DNA of 42,347 nucleotides from Cypionkella sp. (lineage in GTDB: Bacteria > Pseudomonadota > Alphaproteobacteria > Rhodobacterales > Rhodobacteraceae), in assembly GCA_025458525.1 (NCBI GenBank), contig JALOSF010000012.1, forward strand, positions 1 through 42,347, in the 5' to 3' direction. Below, in pieces: positions 14,509-21,933 of the stretch. The first letter of the stretch is position 1. Each line of letters opens with the position of its first letter. A program made the position numbers and the translations under genes. The notes under the pieces are model-generated. The model had not been told where the DNA came from and ran no database searches. It saw only the letters and a list, made by a program, of their open reading frames with translations.

Positions 14509-16617
14509 TCAGACGATGGTCAGATACTGATCCACCGCGGTCACATCCGTCAGCCCATCGATCACGATCGTCGTGTTGGCCGCCCCGAAGGTCAGCACCA
14601 CATTGCCATCCGCCCCGATCGAGGCGAACCGCTCCTCGATCTGCTGCGGCGTCAGATCGCCGAACTGCGACTGCCAAAGCCAGCGTGCCAGCTGAACCCT
14701 GTCCCCCTCATCGGCGGAAAAATCCTCGATCCGGTTCACGCCGTCATTGCGGAAGAACACAAAAGTGTCTGCCCCCGACCCGCCAAAAAGCGCATCGCGG
14801 CCACCGCCCGCCATGATGGTATCATTGCCGGCGCCGCCATAGACGAAATCATCGCCCGTGCCGGCCCAAAGGATGTCATCGCCGTCTTCGCCATAGACGA
14901 TGTCATTGTCGGGCGCGGCGAAAATCGTATCGGCCCCGCCCCCGCCAAGGATCGTGTCGCGCCCCGGCGCGCCCGAGAGTTCATCGGCGTCGCTGCCGCC
15001 CGAGAGCGAGTCATTGCCGACCCCGCCCCAGACCGAATCGCGCCCCGACCCGCCAAACAGCTGGTCGTTGTCGATGCCCCCGCCCATCAGATCATTGCCA
15101 TTGCCGCCGACAAGCGTGTCGCGGCCACCGCCGCCCCACATCTCGTCCGATCCGTCGCCGCCATCGACACTGTCATTCCCGGCATTGGCATAGATCAGGT
15201 CATTGCCCAGATCCGCCAGAATGACATCATCGCCGCCAAAGCCCTGGATGAAATTGGCCGTCGAGTTGCCATAGATCGTGTCCGCGCCATAACCGCCGAT
15301 CGCGTTTTCAATCACCGTGCCAAGGGCCACCACAACCGTGCCGACCTCGCCATAGACGTTGGACACCCCGCCCGCGCGCATGTCGATCACCTGCGTCTGG
15401 GTGGTGTTGGAGAAGTTCATCGTGTCGATCCCACCCGAATCCACGATGGTGAACCCGAAGGTTATGCCGGGCGCCATCCAGCTGGGCAGTGCTGCATAAT
15501 CGAACATCACCTGCATCGCCGTGCCCAGATGGCCGGTGATGTTGGTGCCCGAACCCCAGACGGTATTTCCCGCAAACACGGGCCGCGAGGCGCCGTAAAG
15601 ATACTGCATCGCGGCAATATCACCCGCCATCGGCGTGATCGGATAAAAGCTCGACGCATTGACGAAGGTGTTTCTGTCCGCGTCGAAATAGGACATGATC
15701 GTCAGCTGATAGCTGTCGTTCAGATAAAGGTTGTCGATCCCGTATTGCGCGTTGCCGTCATAGAACCCGCCATGACCCAGCCCAAGCGCATGGCCGATTT
15801 CATGCAGATAGGTCAGATAGGAATAGCTGCCGAACTGGGTGCCGAAACTGGCCAGCCATCCGGAGCTGATCGTCACCACGGCATTGACGAAAGCCCCGCC
15901 GACGGGGTTGTAATTGGTTGGTCCGGCAAAGGCATACAAGTTGCCGGTTGCCGTTGGCGAAAAATCATCAAAAACGATGTTTGCCGAAGGCGAGTTTGTC
16001 CGAACGAAGTCGATGCCGGTGTAGGATTCCCACATGCCCAGCGCCATCTCGGCCAGCGCCTGGCCCTCGGCCGTCAGCCCGTCGATGTTATATGTGACTG
16101 TCCCGTTGACCGCCCCGGTCATTCTGATTGGCGAATTGGCGATGCCCCAGCCCATGTCGGTCAACTGGCTGGCCACCTGCTCGATGGTGAACACATCGGT
16201 CGCGGTTCGCACGGTGTATTGCCCGGTGCTGCCGCCGTATCCGCCGACATCCAGATAATAGGTGCCGCTGACGGAGGGGGTGAACGTCACTGCCGAATTG
16301 CGATTGCCAGTCATCGCATCGTCGTTTTCCAAAAGGAGGCCGCCCGACGAATCGCGCACAGCCAATACAGGATCGGCAAGCCCCCCAGCCCCGCCACTGC
16401 CGTAGGCCGTGAACACATAGGTCTGCCCCGCCTCAAGCTGGACCGCGATGAAATCCTGATCGCCAGATGTGATCGTTCCGGTAAAGGTATCGCCCACCGA
16501 CACGCGCGCCCTTGTCGAGACAGACGCGGCAGCATCCCCTGATTCTCGCACCGCAGCCTGAAGCGTGGCAGCCTGTGTTCCTTCATCCTCAGGAAAAACG
16601 GTGGTGTCCTTGGGCAT
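14509..16617 (-). CDS. Secreted RTX metalloprotease (metzincin, serralysin/M10-like) with PPC domain
   Basis: A 702-aa calcium-dependent protease expected to leave the cell by type I secretion (no Sec signal peptide). Residues about 40–140 form a pre-peptidase C-terminal (PPC) domain (GDTFTGTI, GQTYVFTAYGSG, GTYYLDVGGYGG). The zinc site is HEIGHALGLGH at residues 272–282, the full HExxHxxGxxH metzincin motif with catalytic E273. The Met-turn is IMSYF (M308, Y310). From about residue 465 there are many GGxGxDxxx RTX nonapeptide repeats. The last ~75 residues form a module shared with the RTX protein at 17285–19903. GGAAGG-like sequence sits about 9 bases upstream of the ATG. The PPC domain at the N-terminus rather than the C-terminus is unusual for serralysins. 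No exporter genes are in the window. Possible roles are surface remodelling or nutrient release. Confidence 0.88.
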   Translation of the reverse strand: MPKDTTVFPEDEGTQAATLQAAVRESGDAAASVSTRARVSVGDTFTGTITSGDQDFIAVQLEAGQTYVFTAYGSGGAGGLADPVLAVRDSSGGLLLENDDAMTGNRNSAVTFTPSVSGTYYLDVGGYGGSTGQYTVRTATDVFTIEQVASQLTDMGWGIANSPIRMTGAVNGTVTYNIDGLTAEGQALAEMALGMWESYTGIDFVRTNSPSANIVFDDFSPTATGNLYAFAGPTNYNPVGGAFVNAVVTISSGWLASFGTQFGSYSYLTYLHEIGHALGLGHGGFYDGNAQYGIDNLYLNDSYQLTIMSYFDADRNTFVNASSFYPITPMAGDIAAMQYLYGASRPVFAGNTVWGSGTNITGHLGTAMQVMFDYAALPSWMAPGITFGFTIVDSGGIDTMNFSNTTQTQVIDMRAGGVSNVYGEVGTVVVALGTVIENAIGGYGADTIYGNSTANFIQGFGGDDVILADLGNDLIYANAGNDSVDGGDGSDEMWGGGGRDTLVGGNGNDLMGGGIDNDQLFGGSGRDSVWGGVGNDSLSGGSDADELSGAPGRDTILGGGGADTIFAAPDNDIVYGEDGDDILWAGTGDDFVYGGAGNDTIMAGGGRDALFGGSGADTFVFFRNDGVNRIEDFSADEGDRVQLARWLWQSQFGDLTPQQIEERFASIGADGNVVLTFGAANTTIVIDGLTDVTAVDQYLTIV

Positions 16618-16687
16618 CTGTTGCGGCCTTCCCTTTGTTGATGCGCAACCGCATCCGGTTATCGTCGATCGCTACCTGCGAATTTGG

Positions 16688-17065
16688 TCAATTTGAAGAC
16701 AGCCCAAGCAAGCCGTCAATCAGTCTTGCCCGCGCCATATCGTCCAGATCGGCATCATGCCGCGCGACGCCTTGCGCGGCGCCCGCAGGCTTGCCCCGCC
16801 AATCGACGCGGGCGGCGAACGCCCGCTGCGCCGCCGTTTCGATCACCAGTGTCACGTCAGGATCGGCGCTGCGCACCACGGCCTGCCCCGGAAAGGCCGC
16901 CGCAAGTCTTGCGCCAAACAGCGTGCAAAGCGCATCGATCCCTTGGGCTTTCGCCGATCCCACGCAGTCAAAGCGCAGGGTCCCGGCCTCCGCCGCACCG
17001 GCGGACAGCCCGATCCCGATCACCATGCTTAGCACCTTCACCTGTCGCAACCCCGGCCTGATCAC
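16688..17065 (-). CDS. Small exported hypothetical protein upstream of the RTX protease
   Basis: A product of up to 125 aa with an N-terminal Sec signal (VKVLSMVIGIGLSAGAAEA followed by GTLRFD). The start is a GTG at 17065; a second in-frame GTG eight codons later would give the more classical MKVLSMVIG signal peptide, so the start is uncertain. The mature part is about 98 residues with two cysteines (FDCVG and DALCTL), consistent with a periplasmic disulfide-bonded protein. It ends 70 bases before the protease gene on the same strand, so co-transcription is likely. No family was recognised. Serralysin operons often carry a small periplasmic inhibitor of similar size, but I see no inhibitor (I38) motif, so that link is speculative. 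Confidence 0.6.
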   Translation of the reverse strand: MIRPGLRQVKVLSMVIGIGLSAGAAEAGTLRFDCVGSAKAQGIDALCTLFGARLAAAFPGQAVVRSADPDVTLVIETAAQRAFAARVDWRGKPAGAAQGVARHDADLDDMARARLIDGLLGLSSN

Positions 17066-17109
17066 CCATCAAGGCTAACGACAGTCCGGCGCGCGGCAAA
17101 GCGGTTTTC

Positions 17110-17213
17110 ACAAACAATTTGTCCACATGGGCAGCAGCTTGCCGCAAAGCCACAGCTGCGCCGACTTTGAATCGAGCTTGAGAAAACTCTGACCCAAAAG
17201 ACCGAAAACGGTC
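17110..17213. promoter_or_regulatory. Two short dyads in the divergent RTX intergenic region
   Basis: Within the 219-base space between the divergent small exported gene/protease unit and the second RTX gene are two small palindromes: ACAAA-CAA-TTTGT (17110–17122) and GACCG-AAAA-CGGTC (17200–17213). They are the only clear symmetric elements there and could be operators, but both are short enough to occur by chance. Confidence 0.2.
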
Positions 17214-17284
17214 GTGTTCAGGCCCCGCCCACATCGCGCCCGGTCGGCACCCCTTGCGGCGGGTGTGACGATCAGGGGCCGGGG

Positions 17285-19903
17285 ATGTTGCGATACGTGA
17301 ACCGTTTTGCCAGCGGGCAAGCGTCTGTTGATCTTGGGGTCATCGACATCGGGGTGATGCACGGCCCGAATGGGTTGCGGCTGGTGGCCTATTCGGGCGC
17401 AAACGGCGGCATCGCCTCGTATGAGATCGGGTCGGACGGGGCCCTGAGGCCGATAGGAACCGCCACAGGGTCCACCGGGCACGGACGGCTTGGCGACGCC
17501 GACATGGCCATCGGCTATCTGGGCACGACGACGGCGCTGCTGGTGGGGGTGGCCGGGTCCGCCGGCCTGACCGGCTGGGGGTCGAACCTGTCGGGCGCGG
17601 TCGGGCGCCCCTATACCCTGACCCTGCCCTCCGGCTTTAACGGCCCCATGGTGCTGGCCGATCAGCCAAGCCCGGATGCGCCCTTCTACATCCTGTCTCC
17701 CACCACGGGTCGCATCGCGGCCTTTGATGCGTCCCGGTCGGGCGTGGTCGAACTGACCGGGGCGGGCACCAGCCTTCTGGGCAGCCCCACCCTCGTGCTG
17801 CTGCGCATGGGCGATCAGCCGCTCGTGCTGGCCGTCACGCAGGGACAGGCCGGGTTGACCGTCCTGCGCCATGATCCGGCCTCTGCCACCATCACACCCA
17901 TCGCATCGCTTGGCGCGGCGGATGGGTTTGCGGTGGCGGCCTTGTCCGATCTCGATGTGGTGCAGATGGGCGGGCAGACCTTTGTCATCGCCGCCGCGGC
18001 GGGCACCTCCAGCCTGACAGTGCTGCGGCTGACCGACGCTGGCCAACTTGTCCTTGCCGATCATCTGCTTGACAGCCGCGATACACGATTTGCCTCGGTC
18101 GTCGCGGTGGACAGCATCGTGGTCAATGGGCAGGCCTATGTCGTCGCGGGCGGCGGCGACGACGGCATCACCCTGTTTCGCCTGCTGCCGGACGGCACGT
18201 TGCAAGTGCTGGCGACCTTTGAAGACACCCTCGCCACCGGCCTGACCAATGTCAGCGCCATCGAGATCGTGGCCATCGGGGACCGCCTTTTCATCTATGT
18301 CGGGGGCGAGGCTGAAAGCGGCCTGACCGTGCTGGAATGGCCCCTTGGCCCGCAAGGCGCCGTGATCACAGCAGCCGCGGGGGCCCAAACCGCCACCGGC
18401 ACCACCGGGGGCGACGTCATCGGCACGGGCGCGGCCGGTCAGACGCTGGACGCAGGCGCAGGCGCCGATGTGCTGGTCGCGGCCCATACGGCGACACGGC
18501 TCACGGGCGGGGCGGGGGCCGATGTCTTTGTGCTGCACCGCGACGCGCTGCAAACCACGATCACCGATTTCGAGCGCGGGATTGATCGGCTTGACCTGAC
18601 CAACTGGCCGATGCTGCGCGACGTAAGCCAATTGTCCGTGACCGTTACCAGCACGGGCATCACCATCAGCTTTGGCACGAACAGCGTCAGCATCCGGTCG
18701 GCCGATGGCGGCGCGCTGACACTGGCGGATGTGCTGCCCGGCGGGATTGGCCCCTCTCGCATCCCGCCGTCGACCCTGACTGCCGACTCCTCGGGCGGCT
18801 CGCCGCACGGCGCAGGCGATGGCGCCACCAGCCCCGGCACCCCGACCCCGCCCGGGGGCAGCACCGGTGGCGGCACTGGCGGCGGCGGCACCGGTGGCGG
18901 CGGCACTGGTGGGGGCAACACTGGCGGCGGCGGCACTGGGGGCGGCAGCACCGGGGGCGGCAGCACTGGTGGCGGCAGCACGGGCGGGGGCGGCACGGGC
19001 GGGGGCAGCACGGGCGGCGGCGGGCCACCCGCGCCCGTTGCTCCGCTCGAAGCGGCAAGGCCCGCCGATTGGGCCACTGATCCGGCCTGGTCCAATGCTG
19101 CCACCCGGGCGCTGACCCTGATCGGGACCGGCGCCGATGATACGCTGACCGGCGCATCGGGCCGCGACTTTATCGAGGCCCGGATCGGCAATGACCTGAT
19201 CTACACCGGCTGGGGCGCCGATACCGTCTATTCAGGCCCCGGCAACGACACGGTTTACGCCGCAGGCGGCAACAATGAGCTTTGGGGCGGCGCTGGAAAC
19301 GACATCCTGCGCGCCCGATCTGGCAATGACCTGCTGGGCGGCGCCGCGGGCAATGACCTGCTTGACGGCGGCAATGGCGCAAACTCGATCTGGGGCGGCG
19401 CGGGCGAGGACACGCTCTTTGGCGGCACGGGCGCCGATCAGCTTGGTGGCGGATCGGGCAATGATGCGCTTTACAGCTATGCGGGCGATGACTTCGTGTT
19501 TGGCGGGCCGGGGCTTGACACCATCCACGGCGGGGCCGGCAATGATACCATCTGGGCCGGCGCGGGCGAGGACGTGATCGCAGGCGGAGCCGGCAATGAC
19601 GTGATCGCCAGCGGCGACGGCACAGACCAGGTCTGGGGCCAGGCGGGCGCCGATACCTTCCTGTTCTATCGCAACTATGGCACCACCCATATCCGCGATT
19701 TCTCGGCGGCCGAGGGCGACCAGATCCACCTGACCCGCTGGATGTTCGGCGGCACACCGCCAAGCCCCGAACAGATCATCGAAGAATATGCCCGCCTGAC
19801 CCCCGATGGGGCGGTGATCCAGATCGGCCCCGCGAACACGGTGATCCACCTCCATGGTGTCACCGATCTGACCGTGCTGGAAGATCACATTTTGGTGGTC
19901 TGA
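17285..19903 (+). CDS. Large secreted RTX protein with beta-propeller-like N-half
   Basis: An 872-aa protein with no Sec signal, probably secreted by a type I system. Residues 1–355 show repeated strands resembling a beta-propeller (LRLVAYSGANGGIASYEI, GDQPLVLAVTQGQAGLTVLRHD, GQTFVIAAAAGTSSLTVLRL, GQAYVVAGGGDDGITLFRL, GDRLFIYVGGEAESGLTVLEW). Residues about 370–500 are a first, degenerate RTX block. A TGGG-rich linker (about 524–580) leads to a second RTX array with many GGxGNDxxx repeats (about 615–790). A C-terminal module follows, related to that of the RTX protease (IRDFSAAEGDQIHLTRW). GGGG-rich sequence precedes the ATG. No catalytic site was recognised; adhesion or cell-surface matrix roles are possible. 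Confidence 0.82.
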   Translation: MLRYVNRFASGQASVDLGVIDIGVMHGPNGLRLVAYSGANGGIASYEIGSDGALRPIGTATGSTGHGRLGDADMAIGYLGTTTALLVGVAGSAGLTGWGSNLSGAVGRPYTLTLPSGFNGPMVLADQPSPDAPFYILSPTTGRIAAFDASRSGVVELTGAGTSLLGSPTLVLLRMGDQPLVLAVTQGQAGLTVLRHDPASATITPIASLGAADGFAVAALSDLDVVQMGGQTFVIAAAAGTSSLTVLRLTDAGQLVLADHLLDSRDTRFASVVAVDSIVVNGQAYVVAGGGDDGITLFRLLPDGTLQVLATFEDTLATGLTNVSAIEIVAIGDRLFIYVGGEAESGLTVLEWPLGPQGAVITAAAGAQTATGTTGGDVIGTGAAGQTLDAGAGADVLVAAHTATRLTGGAGADVFVLHRDALQTTITDFERGIDRLDLTNWPMLRDVSQLSVTVTSTGITISFGTNSVSIRSADGGALTLADVLPGGIGPSRIPPSTLTADSSGGSPHGAGDGATSPGTPTPPGGSTGGGTGGGGTGGGGTGGGNTGGGGTGGGSTGGGSTGGGSTGGGGTGGGSTGGGGPPAPVAPLEAARPADWATDPAWSNAATRALTLIGTGADDTLTGASGRDFIEARIGNDLIYTGWGADTVYSGPGNDTVYAAGGNNELWGGAGNDILRARSGNDLLGGAAGNDLLDGGNGANSIWGGAGEDTLFGGTGADQLGGGSGNDALYSYAGDDFVFGGPGLDTIHGGAGNDTIWAGAGEDVIAGGAGNDVIASGDGTDQVWGQAGADTFLFYRNYGTTHIRDFSAAEGDQIHLTRWMFGGTPPSPEQIIEEYARLTPDGAVIQIGPANTVIHLHGVTDLTVLEDHILVV
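18855..19023 (+). repeat. In-frame 15-bp tandem repeat coding for a TGGG[GSN] linker
   Basis: About eleven imperfect units encode a Thr-Gly-Gly-Gly-(Gly/Ser/Asn) pentapeptide inside the RTX gene. The codons vary (ACT/ACC/ACG, GGC/GGT/GGG), so the repeat is old or selected at protein level. It separates the propeller/first RTX part from the second RTX array and is probably a flexible linker. Copy number may vary between strains. Confidence 0.9.
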
Positions 19904-20153
19904 TCCCGGCCCGCCGCTGCGGTCGGCGCCGCAAACCTTGGGCATTTCCCCGCCGACCCGCCCGGCCCCGGCCCGCGTCACGGCATCTTATGGGTGGATA
20001 TCGCCCGCAAAATATGGTGGCTGGGCGCATGATCCGTATCGTGCCGTTTCACATCTGCCGTGGCTTTCCCCTCGCCCCCGCGCACGTCGCCGGTGCCCCC
20101 CTGTCCCGCGCCCGCCACGGGCGCGGCACGGCGCCCAGTGTCACGGGCATCGG

Positions 20154-21872
20154 ATGACGGAAACAGCCCCGCCCCGCATCACGGTCATCGTTCCGGCCTA
20201 TAACGTGGCCAAGCACATCGGCCCCGCGATCACCTCGCTCAAGGTGCAAACGCTGACCGGGTTCGAGGTGCTGGTGATCGACGATGGCTCGACCGACGCG
20301 ACCCGGGCCGAGGCCGAGGCTGCAATCGGCTCGGATCCGCGCTTTCGGCTGATCCATCAGGACAATCAGGGCCTGTCCGGCGCGCGCAATACCGGACTAG
20401 ATCAGGCGCAAGGCCGCTATATCGCGTTTCTGGATGCGGACGACCGCTATGATCCGCATTTTCTGAAAACCCTGCACGACGATCTGGAAACAAGCGGCGC
20501 CGATTGGGTGGCCTGCGGTCTGGCCTTTTGCACCCCGGATGGCGCGCGCCACCTGCATTCCGCCATCCACGGCCAGACTCGGCCTGACCCGAACCCCGCC
20601 CCGACCACACAGGTCTTTGATCTGTCTGACTGGTCGGATGTGATCGTGCATTTCCCCTCGGCGTGGAACAAGCTCTACCGGCGCGACTTCATCGGCGACC
20701 TGCGGTTCGACCTGAACACGTGGTATGAAGATCACACGTTCTTTCAAAGACTTGCAGCAAAAAGCCAAAGCCTGCGCCACATCAACCGCCCGCTATATCT
20801 TTACGCGCTGGAACGCGAAGGCCAGATCACCCGGTCCGACAGTGACCGCGTCTTTGACCAGATCGGGGTGCTGGAAACCTCGGCCCAGATCCTGCGGGCC
20901 GCGCCCAAACGGGGCGCAGAAACCGCGCTGGCCCGCCTTGCAACGCGACTTTTCCTCGAACGGCTGGATGTGATCCGCCACCCGCCGCGCGCAACCAGGT
21001 TCAGGGCAGAGGCCGCCGCTTTTCTGGATCGGCACGGCCTTGCGCCAGATTGGCAATGGGACCCCTACCTGCCTCCTCTCGCGGCCTGTGCCCTTTTGGG
21101 CCAGCCCCCCATCACGCTGCGCCTGCCCGAAAGCGTGGCCCAAGGCACCGCGGCGCTTGACATGCTGCCAGACCCCGGCACGCCCCTCGCGTCGCTGTTC
21201 GGCCTTGCGCGGGATGGGCTTGCGCTGAACCGCGTCGGGGTGGTGATCGATCTGCCCGCCCTTGGCCGCATCGATCACCTGCCCCTGGTGAAGGCCGCCG
21301 AGGCGATCCTGGCGAGCCGGGCCGAAGCGGCGCTGCTGCCCCTGGGCACAGTCCAGCCGCCCGGGCAAGCGGTCGAAACGCTTGCAAGGCCGCTTACGAT
21401 CGAGGCCGCGCTCGACCTGCGCCCAGACCGACACGGCCTGATGATCCGGGCTGCACAGGACAGGCCCCTCGCCCCGTCCGACCCCGACCTGCGGCTGGCC
21501 GACAGTGCCTTGCGCCTTGCCGCATCGGGCGCCACGGTCCTGCACTGCCCCGAGGGGCTTGGCCTGAACCCCGATCTGCGGATTGAGCCCGTTGAACAGC
21601 TGCTGCCGGCGCTGGATGCCTGGCAGCCCGCCCTGCCCGCAGACCTTGTGCCCGCCGCCAAGCGCCGCCTGTTCCTGCGCGCCGCCCGGCAAGACCTGCC
21701 CGGCCAAGGCGTGACGCCCCACAGCCTTGCGCACCGCGCCCGGATGATCCCGCCGCTGTTCCGGCTCTGGCGCATCGCCCAGCGTCGCGGCTGGCTGGGC
21801 CTTCCGGGCAAGGTGGATGACGATTGTCCCCCCCTCTTGCGCCGCATTCTGCGCGTGCCGACAAACGGATGA
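20154..21872 (+). CDS. GT2 family glycosyltransferase with long C-terminal extension
   Basis: A 572-aa GT-A enzyme. ITVIVPAYNVAKHIG opens the domain (residues 9–23). The nucleotide-sugar site is VIDDGSTDAT (41–50), and the metal-binding DxD is D94-A-D96 in FLDADDRYDPHF. ARNTGLDQAQGRYIAF is the typical second block. FPSAWNKLYRRDFI and WYEDHTFFQRL match the acceptor-side region of WcaA/EpsJ-like transferases. Residues about 300–572 form an extra region with no family I recognise. The ATG at 20154 begins just before the fold; the reading frame is open to 19938 but that part is arginine/proline-rich and looks non-coding. The 250 bases before it (19904–20153) contain only a GC hairpin and no other gene. 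The multidomain transferase follows after 61 bases. Confidence 0.82.
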   Translation: MTETAPPRITVIVPAYNVAKHIGPAITSLKVQTLTGFEVLVIDDGSTDATRAEAEAAIGSDPRFRLIHQDNQGLSGARNTGLDQAQGRYIAFLDADDRYDPHFLKTLHDDLETSGADWVACGLAFCTPDGARHLHSAIHGQTRPDPNPAPTTQVFDLSDWSDVIVHFPSAWNKLYRRDFIGDLRFDLNTWYEDHTFFQRLAAKSQSLRHINRPLYLYALEREGQITRSDSDRVFDQIGVLETSAQILRAAPKRGAETALARLATRLFLERLDVIRHPPRATRFRAEAAAFLDRHGLAPDWQWDPYLPPLAACALLGQPPITLRLPESVAQGTAALDMLPDPGTPLASLFGLARDGLALNRVGVVIDLPALGRIDHLPLVKAAEAILASRAEAALLPLGTVQPPGQAVETLARPLTIEAALDLRPDRHGLMIRAAQDRPLAPSDPDLRLADSALRLAASGATVLHCPEGLGLNPDLRIEPVEQLLPALDAWQPALPADLVPAAKRRLFLRAARQDLPGQGVTPHSLAHRARMIPPLFRLWRIAQRRGWLGLPGKVDDDCPPLLRRILRVPTNG

Positions 21873-21933
21873 TTGCATCGCGGCACCCCGCGGCCCATAA
21901 ACCGCATGACCTCGGAACCGCAAAAGGCCCCGG

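Noticed and set aside
18855..19023. CRISPR-like appearance of the short repeats
   Set aside because: The units are contiguous, in frame and encode a Gly/Thr linker; there are no spacers.
20108..20124. Perfect GCGCCCG-CCA-CGGGCGC hairpin
   Set aside because: No T-tract follows and it lies just before a start codon; in such GC-rich DNA it is likely chance, so it is not called a terminator.
19938..20153. Upstream extension of the GT2 at 20154
   Set aside because: The added residues are Pro/Arg/His-rich with no family match, and the GT-A fold starts properly just after the ATG at 20154.
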